A program made the position numbers and the translations under genes. Of a stretch of 64,000 nucleotides of DNA, positions 31,362 to 40,422 are shown piece by piece. This stretch comes from Mycobacterium sp. SVM_VP21 (GTDB lineage: Bacteria; Actinomycetota; Actinomycetes; Mycobacteriales; Mycobacteriaceae), in contig CP101406.1 in NCBI GenBank assembly GCA_024758765.1, positions 558,001-622,000 of the forward strand, given 5' to 3'. The notes beneath the pieces were generated by a model. The model was not told the origin of the DNA. It worked only from the letters and a program-made list of their open reading frames with translations, and did not search any database. Within the stretch, counting starts at the first letter, position 1; every line of letters begins with the position of its first letter.

Positions 31362-33716
31362 ATGGTTCATTCCCTTCCCCGTCTGGTCATCGCCGCACCC
31401 GCATCCGGGCATGGCAAGACCACGGTGGCGGTCGGGGTGATGGCAGCGCTGTCCGCCCGCGGCCAACAAGTCAGCGGGCACAAGGTCGGCCCGGACTACA
31501 TCGACCCCGGCTATCACGCGCTGGCGACCGGCCGGCCGGCCCGCAACCTGGATCCGTACCTGGTCGGCACCGACCGGATCGTGCCGTTGCTGCTGCACGG
31601 CGCCGCCGGCGCCGATGTCGCCGTGATCGAAGGCGTGATGGGGCTTTTCGACGGGCGCCTGGGCACCGACGGTGAGGCCTCTACCGCCCATGTAGCGGCA
31701 TTGACGGCAACCCCGGTGGTGCTGGTCGTCGACGTCTCGCACGCCTCCCGGACGCACGCGGCGGTCGTGGCGGGCCTAGCCGGTTTCGATCCGGCGGTAC
31801 ACATCGCCGGGGTGGTGCTCAACAAGGCCGGCAGCGCGCGGCACGCTGATGAAGTCGTTGCCGCGTTGCGCCCCAGCGGCATTCCGGTGCTCGGGGTGTT
31901 GCCGCGCGACACCGGAGTGCAGACTCCGTCGCGGCATCTCGGGCTGGTGCCGGCGGCCGAGCGCGACGAGGCGGCCGCCACGACTGCTCGACTTGCCGAG
32001 CTGCTGGCGCAGTACGTCGACTTGGACGCGCTGCTGGCGGTGGCGCGACGTGCTCCGGAACTGGTTGGCAGCGCCTGGGATCCGGCTGCCGAGGTCAGCG
32101 CACCGTCCGGGCGCCGGCCAGTGGTGGCCGTCGCCGCGGGACGCGCATTCACGTTCGGCTATACCGAGACCTTTGAGCTGCTACGCGCCGCCGGGTGCGA
32201 GGTGGTGAGCTTTGACCCGCTCATCGACACGTTCCTGCCGGCCGGTACTGCGGGCATCTACCTGGGCGGCGGGTTCCCCGAGGTCTACGCCGAGCATTTG
32301 GGAGCCAACACCGCGCTGTTGGGCGCGCTGCAGGCGGCGATCGCGGCGGGAGTGCCGACCGTCGCCGAGTGCGGCGGGCTGGCCTACCTGTGCCGCCGGG
32401 TGGGCGATGACGCCGGGGTCGGGGCGTTGCCGGGTTGTGCGGCCATGACCCCGCGCCTGACGCTGGGCTATCGGGAGGCCACGGCGGCGGTCGACAATCT
32501 GCTGGCGCGAGCGGGAGATCGGGTCACCGGGCACGAATTCCACCGCACCCAGGTGGTTTTCGATGAGGCCGTCAGCGCGGCCTGGCAGCTTCCCGACGGG
32601 CCGGACGGTTTTGCCTCGACCAGCCTGCATGCGTCCTACCTGCACACCCATTGGGCCGGGCATCCCTTACTGGCGCAGCGGTTCGCCGACGCGGCGCACG
32701 GTTTGGCCGGCCCGGATCTGCACCATCACGGCGACGTCGAGGCCGTTCCGGGGTTGCTCGATTTCGCGGTCAACGTCTACGCCGGGCCACGCCCGGACTG
32801 GCTTGAGCACGCCCTGCATGCCTCCCTGGACGACGCGGTGGCATACCCCGAGGTATCGGCGGCCCGCGCCGCGTTGGCAACTCGGCACGGTCTCAGCACC
32901 GCCGAGGTGCTGCCCACGGCGGGCGCGTCGGAGGCCTTCGACCTGGTCGCTCGCATGCGGCCGTGGCGTTGCCCGGTGGTGGTGCATCCGCAGTACACCG
33001 GCCCGCATGCCGCGCTGACCGCCGCCGGTCACACCGTCGGCACGGTGCTGTGCCGGGCCGACGACGGCTTCGCTCTGCATCCGAACGCGGTGCCCGAGGA
33101 CGCCGACCTCGTCGTCGTCGGTAACCCGACCAATCCCACCGCGGTGTTGCATCCGGCGCAGACGCTGCGTCAGCTGTTGCGTCCGGGCCGGGTGGTGCTG
33201 GTCGACGAGGCGTTCCTCGATGCCATTCCCGGTGAGCCGGAAACCCTGTCCGGGGAACGTCATTCGGGGCTCCTGGTGAGCCGCAGCCTGACCAAGCACT
33301 GGTCCATCCCAGGGGTACGCGCGGGATATCTGCTCGGTGATCCCGCGCTGCTCGCCGAGGCTGAACGACTGCAGATCCCCTGGTCGGTGTCCGCCGCGGC
33401 GGTGGCCGCCATGCTGGCCTGCTCGGATGAGCGGGCGGTACGCGAAAGTGACCGCCGGGCTGGGCAATTGGCATCCTGGCGGGCGCACCTGGATGAGGGA
33501 CTCGCCATGCGCGAGGTGCGGTTCGTCGCAGGCTTGGCCCCGTTCGTTTTAGCCCAGGTCGGCTGCGGGGTCCATGCGGCATTGCGCGAGCACGGTATTG
33601 CCGTGCGGCGCGCCGACACTTTTCCGGGCCTGGATGACAGCTGGGTGCGGATCGCGGTACGGCCCCCGGACCTGACCGATCAGCTGCTGGCCGCGCTTGA
33701 CCGGACGCGGCGGTGA
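31362..33716 (+). CDS. cobB: CobB-CobC fusion: cobyrinate a,c-diamide synthase / threonine-phosphate decarboxylase-like aminotransferase
   Basis: A single 784-residue frame. Residues about 1-450 are CobB: P-loop APASGHGKTTVAVG, KVGPDYIDPGYH, and the glutaminase Cys in AECGGLAYLCRR, amidating cobyrinate at a and c. From about 455 the protein is a class I PLP enzyme: AVNVYAGPRPDW, GNPTNPTAVLHP and the PLP Lys in SRSLTKHWSIPGVRAGY, typical of CobC/CobD-type proteins giving (R)-1-amino-2-propanol phosphate. M. tuberculosis has these as separate genes. The ATG 31362 follows the cobO stop by 4 bp; GTGA overlap with cobD. Confidence 0.93.
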   Translation: MVHSLPRLVIAAPASGHGKTTVAVGVMAALSARGQQVSGHKVGPDYIDPGYHALATGRPARNLDPYLVGTDRIVPLLLHGAAGADVAVIEGVMGLFDGRLGTDGEASTAHVAALTATPVVLVVDVSHASRTHAAVVAGLAGFDPAVHIAGVVLNKAGSARHADEVVAALRPSGIPVLGVLPRDTGVQTPSRHLGLVPAAERDEAAATTARLAELLAQYVDLDALLAVARRAPELVGSAWDPAAEVSAPSGRRPVVAVAAGRAFTFGYTETFELLRAAGCEVVSFDPLIDTFLPAGTAGIYLGGGFPEVYAEHLGANTALLGALQAAIAAGVPTVAECGGLAYLCRRVGDDAGVGALPGCAAMTPRLTLGYREATAAVDNLLARAGDRVTGHEFHRTQVVFDEAVSAAWQLPDGPDGFASTSLHASYLHTHWAGHPLLAQRFADAAHGLAGPDLHHHGDVEAVPGLLDFAVNVYAGPRPDWLEHALHASLDDAVAYPEVSAARAALATRHGLSTAEVLPTAGASEAFDLVARMRPWRCPVVVHPQYTGPHAALTAAGHTVGTVLCRADDGFALHPNAVPEDADLVVVGNPTNPTAVLHPAQTLRQLLRPGRVVLVDEAFLDAIPGEPETLSGERHSGLLVSRSLTKHWSIPGVRAGYLLGDPALLAEAERLQIPWSVSAAAVAAMLACSDERAVRESDRRAGQLASWRAHLDEGLAMREVRFVAGLAPFVLAQVGCGVHAALREHGIAVRRADTFPGLDDSWVRIAVRPPDLTDQLLAALDRTRR

Positions 33717-34636
33717 TTGCGGCCCGGGCACTCGGGCTGGCGCTCGGCTACGCCGTCGACCGCGCTTGGGGCGATCCTCGGCGACTGCATCCGGTTGCCG
33801 GATTCGGGACGTGCGCGCTGGCGTTGGAGCGGCGGATCTACCGCGACGATCGAGCAAGCGGGGTCGCCAACGTCTTGGTCTTGGTCGGCGGCGTCACCGG
33901 TCTGGCGTACGCGGGCGAACGCTTCGCTCGAAACCCATTGGCTCGCACCGCACTGACCGCCGTCGCTACCTGGGCAGTGCTCGGCGGCCGGTCCCTGGAA
34001 CGCGAAGCCGAAGCCGTGCACGCCTTCCTGGCCGCCGGCGACCCGGACTCGGCCCGGACCCAGGTCCGCAACCTGGTCGGCCGTGACACGACCGCGCTGG
34101 GACCCGACGAGGTCGCGCGTGCCGTCGTCGAATCCGTGGCGGAGAACACCTCCGACGCGGTGGTGGCATCGCTCGTGTGGGGTGCGGTGGCCGGCGTTCC
34201 GGGCCTGGTCGCGCACCGAGCCGCCAACACGCTGGATGCGATGATCGGGCACCGCAATACCCGCTACGACCGGTTCGGCTGGGCCGCAGCACGATTGGAT
34301 GACGTGCTGGGATTGCCGGCCGCCCGGTTGAGCGGTGTCCTGGCTGCTGTTCTGGGCCCTGATCCCGCTAGTGCGCTGCGGGCGTGGCACCGCGACGCCC
34401 GGCACCACCCCAGTCCCAACGCCGGGGTGGTCGAGGCCGCCTTCGCCGGGGCGCTGGGGCTGCAGCTCGGCGGGGTCAACACCTACTACGGAAATCGGCG
34501 TGAAGATCGCGCGCGGATGGGCTACGGTCGGGCGCCTGCGCCGTCCGATATTCCGCGGACGACGCGGCTGGCCCGGCGGGTGGGCGTGGGCGCCCTGCTC
34601 ACCGCGGTGGCGTGGTGTCTGACCCGAGGCGGATGA
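33713..34636 (+). CDS. cobD: Adenosylcobinamide-phosphate synthase CobD (CbiB)
   Basis: A membrane protein that attaches the aminopropanol (phosphate) arm to adenosylcobyric acid, 307 residues. CbiB segments: DRAWGDPRRLHPVAGFG, SVAENTSDAVVASLVWG, AANTLDAMIGHRN, HPSPNAGVVEAAFAGAL and NTYYGN. It starts with GTG inside the cobBC stop. It directly uses the product of the CobC half encoded just before it. Confidence 0.96.
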   Translation: MIAARALGLALGYAVDRAWGDPRRLHPVAGFGTCALALERRIYRDDRASGVANVLVLVGGVTGLAYAGERFARNPLARTALTAVATWAVLGGRSLEREAEAVHAFLAAGDPDSARTQVRNLVGRDTTALGPDEVARAVVESVAENTSDAVVASLVWGAVAGVPGLVAHRAANTLDAMIGHRNTRYDRFGWAAARLDDVLGLPAARLSGVLAAVLGPDPASALRAWHRDARHHPSPNAGVVEAAFAGALGLQLGGVNTYYGNRREDRARMGYGRAPAPSDIPRTTRLARRVGVGALLTAVAWCLTRGG

Positions 34637-34646
34637 GGAGGTAGCG

Positions 34647-35084
34647 GTGGCGGCCCTCGACGGTGTTGAGTTCTTAACCGATGCTGCGCGGGTGGATCGA
34701 GATTGGCTCTGGAACGAGCTGGTCGAGCACACCTATTGGGCGAAGTACCGCACCCGCGCCATGTTCGACCGTCAGCTCGACAGCGCGTGGCGCACGGTGG
34801 GCGCCTACCGGGCCGGTGACGGAGCAATGATCGGTTTCTGCCGCGCGGTGTCCGACGGTGCTGCCTTCGCGTATCTGGCTGACGTCTATGTCTCTCGTGA
34901 TCAGCGCGGCCAGGAGGTCGGCAAGGGGTTGTTGCGGACGATGATCGACGAGGGCCCCGGTCGCGACTTTCGGTGGACGTTGCATACCGCTGACGCGCAC
35001 GGTCTGTATGAGCAATTCGGCTTCGCCGCTCCCGACGCGACATATATGGAGCGGCCGTCGCGGCTGGCGCACGTCCGGGACTGA
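34647..35084 (+). CDS. GNAT-family N-acetyltransferase
   Basis: A 145-residue acetyltransferase. Strand 4 and the acetyl-CoA loop are in YLADVYVSRDQRGQEVGKGLLRTMI (about residues 73-97), and HTADAHGLYEQFGF is the usual C-terminal helix. GTG start 34647 with GAGGAGGTAG upstream, 10 bp after cobD. A link to B12 metabolism cannot be shown; it may only share the transcript. Confidence 0.88.
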   Translation: MAALDGVEFLTDAARVDRDWLWNELVEHTYWAKYRTRAMFDRQLDSAWRTVGAYRAGDGAMIGFCRAVSDGAAFAYLADVYVSRDQRGQEVGKGLLRTMIDEGPGRDFRWTLHTADAHGLYEQFGFAAPDATYMERPSRLAHVRD

Positions 35085-35089
35085 CACCT

Positions 35090-35452
35090 TCAGGTGTGCG
35101 TCAGCTCCTCGGCGTGGCACTTTTCGCTCGACCGGATATCACTGGCAGCTGTCGATTTCAGCCGCCATGTCGTGACCAGCCCGTCGGGGCCGGTCTGTTC
35201 GCCGGCACCGAGTGCTTCGCCGATCAGCTGCCGCACGCGTGGCTCGTCGGCGGGTTCCGTGGCGAACAGCACCCGCAACACCACTTCGTCGCCCACAACG
35301 TGATTGGCGACGTGGTGGGGTGCAAGCGGGCACGGCGGCGAATGATCCCAGCTGCCGCACAGCGCTTCGGCGATGGCTCCGCCGGGCGCATTCGGGCTAC
35401 CGCCGGGCTCCATCACCACGACCGCATCGTGGGCGTAGGCATGGCGAACCAT
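35090..35452 (-). CDS. Conserved hypothetical protein
   Basis: A 120-residue soluble protein I cannot assign. It has a middle segment CPLAPHHVANHVVGDEVVLR with a cluster of His residues, then an Arg/Glu-rich C-terminal part with a TWRLKST segment. No signal peptide or membrane segment. It converges on the GNAT gene, leaving 5 bp. Codon usage is like that of its neighbours. Confidence 0.6.
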   Translation of the reverse strand: MVRHAYAHDAVVVMEPGGSPNAPGGAIAEALCGSWDHSPPCPLAPHHVANHVVGDEVVLRVLFATEPADEPRVRQLIGEALGAGEQTGPDGLVTTWRLKSTAASDIRSSEKCHAEELTHT

Positions 35453-35563
35453 GGGTCGCGATGCTACGGGATTTATCCCCAGTTGCGGGTTGATCCACAG
35501 TCCGGGTTGCCGGCAGCCTCCGGTTGGGGGTTGTTGTCAGAGGCGGTTTTTAGCGTCAGGGGT

Positions 35564-36949
35564 ATGGCAACAGCCTTGGGCGCGATTGGGGCGCGGGAGC
35601 AGATCCGGTCTGCTCTCGATGCCATCGATGCCGCCCAGGAGGTGTTGCTGTCGACCTCGACGGATCTGGTGGGCAACGACTTTCGGATCGACATTGCCGA
35701 CCGGCTGGAAACCCAGGAGCGGGTGAATCGCGGGCTGATGTACCGAATCTTCGGGGAACTCGCCGACCCGCCCGATGGTGAAGGATCCCTCGCGGCGGTC
35801 CGGGCCGCGCTGTGGAAGCGGCTGCGGATCACCCCACGCGAGATCACCCGGCGCTGCCGCCTGGCCGCCCGGATCCGGCCGCGGCGTTCTCTGACCGGTG
35901 CCGCGATCCCACCCGAGCTCCCGGCCCTGGCCGCCGCGGTCGAATCCGGTTCGATTGGGGAGGACCACATTCGTGCGATCTGCCAAGCCGTCGATATCCT
36001 GCCGGGATCGGTCACCCCGCCCCAGATCGCACAGGCCGAGGCCGCCCTGGTCTCCCACGCCACCCGTGTCGATGCCGGCGTCCTCACCAAGATCGGGCAA
36101 CGCATCGCCGATCACCTCAACCCCGACGGCCTGTTCAGCGACCGCGACCGGGCACGGCGGCGCGCCCTGGTCCTGGGCCGGCAAGGCCCCGACGGCATGT
36201 CGAAACTCACCGGACTTCTCGATCCCCAAGCCCGCGCCTACTTCGAAGCGGTTGCCGCCGCCGTGCGACCCGGACGCCACCTGCCCGATCCTGCCGATCC
36301 AGCCGCCGCAGACTCCCGCACCGCGGCGCAGCGCAGCCACGACGCGTTCAAGCTGGCCCTGTCCACCGCTATCGCCTCCGGCAAACTCGGCACCCACCGC
36401 GGCCACCCCGTCACCGTCGTGGTCACCACCACCCTGGCCGAACTCAACCAAGCCGCCCACGCCGCATGCGATTCATCGGTCCCGATGCCACCACCAGCAC
36501 TCACCGGCGGCGGATCCCGACTGCCCATGCGGGATCTGATCGCGATGGCCGCCAAGGCGATCCACTACCTGGCCGTCTTCGACGACCACACCACACGCCC
36601 GCTGTACTTAGGCCGCCAGAAACGCATCGCGACCGCCGATCAACGATTGATGTGCTACGCCCGTGACCGGGGTTGCACCCGCCCGAACTGCCTGGTACCG
36701 GGCTATCACTGCGAGGTACACCACTCCCGCCCCTGGGCCAAAGGCGGGCGCACCAACGCCGATGAACTGTTCTTCGCCTGCGGATGCGATCACACCGACG
36801 CCACCGACGGCCACCAACAGACCCTCGTCACCAAAACCGGCCGCCTCGGCTGGACCGACGGCACCGGACCACCCCAAATCAACCACGCCCACCACCCCCA
36901 AGAACTCCTGCGGGGCGACACCGACCCACCCGCCGAAGGGGTGGCCTAG
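35564..36949 (+). CDS. DUF222 / HNH endonuclease-type 13E12 repeat family protein
   Basis: A 461-residue protein with an N-terminal DUF222 region (about residues 1-330) and a C-terminal HNH domain: CYARDRGCTRPNCLVPGYHC, EVHHSRPWAKGGRTNADELF and CGCDH. This is the REP13E12 family, present in several copies in mycobacteria and known as phiRv1 phage integration targets. Third positions shift strongly to C over G toward the 3' end, unlike the cob genes. The upstream region has TTATCCCCAG and TGATCCACAG, resembling the conserved leader of this family. Possibly a mobile or phage-linked gene; nuclease activity is inferred. Confidence 0.88.
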   Translation: MATALGAIGAREQIRSALDAIDAAQEVLLSTSTDLVGNDFRIDIADRLETQERVNRGLMYRIFGELADPPDGEGSLAAVRAALWKRLRITPREITRRCRLAARIRPRRSLTGAAIPPELPALAAAVESGSIGEDHIRAICQAVDILPGSVTPPQIAQAEAALVSHATRVDAGVLTKIGQRIADHLNPDGLFSDRDRARRRALVLGRQGPDGMSKLTGLLDPQARAYFEAVAAAVRPGRHLPDPADPAAADSRTAAQRSHDAFKLALSTAIASGKLGTHRGHPVTVVVTTTLAELNQAAHAACDSSVPMPPPALTGGGSRLPMRDLIAMAAKAIHYLAVFDDHTTRPLYLGRQKRIATADQRLMCYARDRGCTRPNCLVPGYHCEVHHSRPWAKGGRTNADELFFACGCDHTDATDGHQQTLVTKTGRLGWTDGTGPPQINHAHHPQELLRGDTDPPAEGVA

Positions 36950-36955
36950 CCAGCA

Positions 36956-37381
36956 TCAGGCTTCGGTTCTGATCAGCTCCAACACCGGGATGACCCGCTG
37001 GGTCCGTTCGCGGTAGGTGGCGAAACCCGGGTAGCGCTGCGCCTGAATCCCATAGAGCCGATCATGTTCCTCGTCGGTGATCTCGGTGGCCGTAACCGCA
37101 AAGGTGTCGGTGCCGAGTTCGACAGTCGCCGAGGGGTTTGCCCGCAGGTTGTGATACCAGCTCGGATGGTTGTCCTTGCCCTCGTTGGACGCAAACACGA
37201 TGATCCGGTCGCCCTCGGGGAGATACATCATCGGGCTGGTGCGCTGCTGTCCGGACTTGGCCCCGGTGGTGGTCAACAACAGCACCGGTGCCCCTTCGAA
37301 CCGACCACCCAATTTCCCACCGCTGCTGCGAAACTCGGCGATATTACCGGCGTTGAACTCCAAAGTTCGCTGTGCGTCCAC
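36956..37381 (-). CDS. Deazaflavin (F420)-dependent nitroreductase family protein (Ddn-like)
   Basis: A 141-residue split-barrel protein of the Ddn/DUF385 family. Typical segments: VLLLTTTGAKSGQQRTSPMM, VFASNEGKDNHPSWYHNLRA and the C-terminal PGFATYRERTQRVIPVLEL. Family members use F420H2 to reduce quinones or nitroaromatics. It ends 6 bp from the convergent 13E12-type gene and is probably transcribed alone or after the monooxygenase-like gene. Confidence 0.88.
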   Translation of the reverse strand: MDAQRTLEFNAGNIAEFRSSGGKLGGRFEGAPVLLLTTTGAKSGQQRTSPMMYLPEGDRIIVFASNEGKDNHPSWYHNLRANPSATVELGTDTFAVTATEITDEEHDRLYGIQAQRYPGFATYRERTQRVIPVLELIRTEA

Positions 37382-37395
37382 GGTCGACCATCTCC

Positions 37396-37707
37396 CTAGT
37401 CAATTCCCACGAAGTGCTCGATCACCGGCGGGGACTCGTAGAAACCGTGCAACAGCGCACGCCACTGCTCGAATTCCGGGGACTTCCGAAATCCCTCGGT
37501 GTGCGCCTCAATGTTCTCCCACTGCACCAGCAACAGGTAGAGGTTCGGCGACTCGACCGACCGGGACATCGAAATCCCCAGGAATCCGGGCTGGGCGGCG
37601 ATCAACGGGCGCGCCTTGGCGAACGCTGCTTCGAAGTCGGCTTCGCTGCCGGGCCGGATGGGCAGTACTCCATGTTCCACAATCACGCCTGCCAGTGTGC
37701 CCGACAT
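37396..37707 (-). CDS. Antibiotic biosynthesis monooxygenase (ABM)-fold protein
   Basis: A 103-residue ferredoxin-like dimeric alpha/beta barrel protein. VLPIRPGSEADFEAAFAKA, GFLGISMSRSVESPNLYLLL, WENIEAHTEGFRKSPEF and the end segment PPVIEHF are typical of ABM-domain proteins. Enzymatic role unknown. Start ATG 37707; a GTG a few codons later would also fit. It is 14 bp upstream of the Ddn-like gene. Confidence 0.82.
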   Translation of the reverse strand: MSGTLAGVIVEHGVLPIRPGSEADFEAAFAKARPLIAAQPGFLGISMSRSVESPNLYLLLVQWENIEAHTEGFRKSPEFEQWRALLHGFYESPPVIEHFVGID

Positions 37708-37738
37708 AGTGTGGCCTGGATTACCGCCTAAAGACTCT

Positions 37739-37785
37739 TGTCTGTTACCGAATGGCACAGATAGGTTACCTGCAACTAACAGACA
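37739..37785. promoter_or_regulatory. Inverted repeat in the divergent promoter region
   Basis: Perfect 9-bp arms TGTCTGTTA (37739-37747) and TAACAGACA (37777-37785), with two GTTACC direct repeats between or within them. It lies between the ABM-fold gene and the membrane-protein gene. It could be an operator or a leader hairpin. Confidence 0.45.
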
Positions 37786-37807
37786 CAGATATCTCTGGAG
37801 GTGCGGG

Positions 37808-38254
37808 GTGAGCGCTCTAGCCGCGGCGGTCGTCTTTGCCTGGTTGGGCATGGTGTTGGCGATCTCGTTCCTGGAAGCGCCACTGAAGTTCCGGGCACCG
37901 GGGATCACCATCCCACTAGGGTTGGGGATCGGGCGGCTGGTGTTCCGGGCCCTCAATGCAGTGGAGATCGTGCTGGCGACGGCGGTGGTGTTGGCGGTGG
38001 CCACCGACGCCCCGGGGCCGATTTCGCTGGCCGGAGTCTGCGTTGCGGTGGCCGTGCTGACCGTGCAGGTCCTGGTGGTCCGGCCCCGGCTGCGCCGTCG
38101 CTCGGATGCGGTGCTGGCCGCGCAGACCGCCCCGCCCGGTGGGATGATCGAGCGCTCTCGCGCTCACTACGCCTACGCGGGGCTGGAGGTGGTCAAGGTC
38201 GCCGCACTGCTGACCGCCGGTGCCGCTCTGCAATTCGCCTTAGTCGCCGGTTAG
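37808..38254 (+). CDS. Four-helix membrane protein of unknown function
   Basis: A 148-residue membrane protein with four hydrophobic segments (about residues 3-22, 42-64, 70-88 and 120-146). GTG start 37808 with GGAGG just upstream; [20 protein letters not shown] begins the first helix. The second loop has an R-rich segment [13 protein letters not shown] do not recognise the family. Its 3' end overlaps convergent cobK by 15 bp. Confidence 0.65.
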   Translation: MSALAAAVVFAWLGMVLAISFLEAPLKFRAPGITIPLGLGIGRLVFRALNAVEIVLATAVVLAVATDAPGPISLAGVCVAVAVLTVQVLVVRPRLRRRSDAVLAAQTAPPGGMIERSRAHYAYAGLEVVKVAALLTAGAALQFALVAG

Positions 38255-38974
38255 TACCCAGGCCAACGCGCGCTCGACGTCGTTCACCGTGGTCACGCCC
38301 GCCGGCCGGGCCGGGCGGCGCACGACGACCACCGGGAGACCGAGTTCCTCGGCGGCCAGCATCTTCGGCCAGGTGTATTCGCCGCCGGAGTCTTTCGTGA
38401 CGACGACGTCGGCCCGGTGCTCGCGCAGCAGCGCGAGTTCTCCGGTCAGCGCGTAGGGTCCCCGGTCGGTGATCACCGACCAGCTGGGCGGCAGGTCGAA
38501 CGACGGTGGCTCGACCACGCGCGCCAGCACTGCCTCGTCGGCCAGCGCCGGCAGGTAGGACGCCAACTGCTGACGCCCGATGGTCAATACCGGCCGCCGG
38601 CCCAGCCGGGCCGCGATCTGGGCGGCCTGCTCGTGTGAGTCGGCCCAATGCCACGCCTGCCCGGCGCGCTGCGCCCAGCCGGGCCGCTCGAGCCGCAGCA
38701 GTGGCCGGCCAGCCGCGGCACACGCGGCGGCCGCATTCGCCGACATTGTCGTCGCGAAGGGATGGGTGGCGTCCACGACGACGTCGTAGTCGGTCAATGC
38801 CGCTCGTAGACCATCGATTCCGCCGAACCCGCCGATGCGCACCGCCCCGACCGGCAACCGGGGATCGGCGACCCGGCCGGCCAGTGACGTCGTGACGTCG
38901 ACGCCCGCGACGACCAGCCGATCAGCCAAGGCGCGGGCTTCGGCGGTGCCGCCGAGCAGTAGCACGCGCGTCAC
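38240..38974 (-). CDS. cobK: Precorrin-6A reductase CobK
   Basis: NADPH-dependent reduction of precorrin-6A to 6B, 244 residues. [18 protein letters not shown] at the N-terminus, [14 protein letters not shown] and [11 protein letters not shown], and the segments [16 protein letters not shown] and ERALAW, are family hallmarks. The GTG start at 38974 overlaps the cobQ stop (GTGA). It is the last gene of cobN-cobF-cobQ-cobK. Confidence 0.95.
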   Translation of the reverse strand: MTRVLLLGGTAEARALADRLVVAGVDVTTSLAGRVADPRLPVGAVRIGGFGGIDGLRAALTDYDVVVDATHPFATTMSANAAAACAAAGRPLLRLERPGWAQRAGQAWHWADSHEQAAQIAARLGRRPVLTIGRQQLASYLPALADEAVLARVVEPPSFDLPPSWSVITDRGPYALTGELALLREHRADVVVTKDSGGEYTWPKMLAAEELGLPVVVVRRPARPAGVTTVNDVERALAWVLTGD

Positions 38975-40422
38975 GGCGCCCCCGGCGGTAGGAACGGCAG
39001 CCCCGGCGGAGCGCCGCCGCCCGCCAGCTCCAACAGGGCGTCGACGTCCAGGTGCTCTTCGATCAGATCCCCCAGCAGGTCCAGCCGGCGCTCGCGGGCG
39101 GCGGGAAAGGACACCTGCGACGGCGCCAGCCCGAGGGTTTCGGTCAGGAATGCCGCCCGCAACGCGTCGACTTCCAAGCACCCGTGCCGCATGGTGCCGA
39201 AAACCTGACCGGTGCGGACACCGCCGGGAAACGCCTCGACCACCTCCCCGCGGTTGATCCGGCCATGGTGGATCTCGTAGCCGCCGTCGGACAGGCGCAG
39301 CACCTTGTCTGCGGCAAAGCTTGTTTCGACGTCCAACAGACCCAGCCCGGCCACCTCGCCGGGCGCTCCTTCGATTCCCTCGGGATCGCGGATCATCCGG
39401 CCCAGCATCTGAAAGCCCCCGCAGATCCCGAGTACGGGCTTGCCCGCGGCGGCGTGCGCGGCGATCGCGGCATCGATTCCACGCGAACGCAGCCAGGCCA
39501 GATCACTGATGGTTGCCCGCGTTCCAGGCAGCACCACCAGATCAGCGTCGGACAACCCACGCGGGTCGGCGGCGAACACCACGTCCAGATCGGGTTCGAG
39601 CCCGAGCGCGTCCAGGTCGGTGAAATTGCTGATCCGCGGCAACCGGATCACCGCCACTCGTCGGGCGCCGCTGCGTACCGAACGCCGGCCATCGAGGTCG
39701 AGCGCGTCCTCGGAGTCCAGCCACAGCTGCGGGTGCCACGGCAGGGTGCCGAACACCCGCCTACCGGTGAGGCGCTCCAGATCGGCCAGGCCGGGTTCCA
39801 ACAACCGCAGCCGGCCGCGGAACTTGTTGACGATGAACCCCGCCACCAGCGCCTGGTCCTCGCTCGACAGCAGCGCGACGGTGCCGAAGAACGCCGCGAA
39901 CACCCCGCCGCGGTCCACGTCACCGACCACCACCACCGGCAGGCCGGCGTGGCGCGCCAGGCCCATGTTGACGTAATCGCCGGCGCGCAAGTTGATCTCG
40001 GTCGGGCTGCCCGCCCCCTCGGCGACGATCACGTCGTAGCGCCCGGCGAGATCGTCGTAGGCCCCGTGTGCTGCCTGCGCCAACGCTGCGCGGCCGTGCG
40101 TCCAGTTCGACGACGACAGGGTTCCCCACGGCCGGCCCATGAGCACCACGTGACTTTGCTGGTCGCTGCCGGGCTTGAGCAGAACCGGATTCATGGCCGG
40201 CTCCGGTGCGACTCGGGCAGCGCAAGCCTGAATCCATTGCGCCCGCCCGATTTCGGTCGCCACCCCGTCGGCACCGACACACACCATGGAGTTGTTCGAC
40301 ATGTTCTGCGCCTTATAGGGCGCCACCCGCACGCCACGGCGCGCCAGCGCCCGGCACACCCCGGTGGCCACCACGGTCTTGCCGGCGTCGCTGGTGGTTC
40401 CGGCGATCAGGATGCCCGCCAT
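38971..40422 (-). CDS. cobQ: Adenosylcobyric acid synthase CobQ
   Basis: ATP- and glutamine-dependent amidation of four side chains (b, d, e, g) of adenosylcobyrinate diamide. It is 483 residues. P-loop-like [51 protein letters not shown]; and the triad-type glutaminase with Cys in [13 protein letters not shown]. The start shares one base with the cobF stop. Confidence 0.96.
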   Translation of the reverse strand: MAGILIAGTTSDAGKTVVATGVCRALARRGVRVAPYKAQNMSNNSMVCVGADGVATEIGRAQWIQACAARVAPEPAMNPVLLKPGSDQQSHVVLMGRPWGTLSSSNWTHGRAALAQAAHGAYDDLAGRYDVIVAEGAGSPTEINLRAGDYVNMGLARHAGLPVVVVGDVDRGGVFAAFFGTVALLSSEDQALVAGFIVNKFRGRLRLLEPGLADLERLTGRRVFGTLPWHPQLWLDSEDALDLDGRRSVRSGARRVAVIRLPRISNFTDLDALGLEPDLDVVFAADPRGLSDADLVVLPGTRATISDLAWLRSRGIDAAIAAHAAAGKPVLGICGGFQMLGRMIRDPEGIEGAPGEVAGLGLLDVETSFAADKVLRLSDGGYEIHHGRINRGEVVEAFPGGVRTGQVFGTMRHGCLEVDALRAAFLTETLGLAPSQVSFPAARERRLDLLGDLIEEHLDVDALLELAGGGAPPGLPFLPPGAP

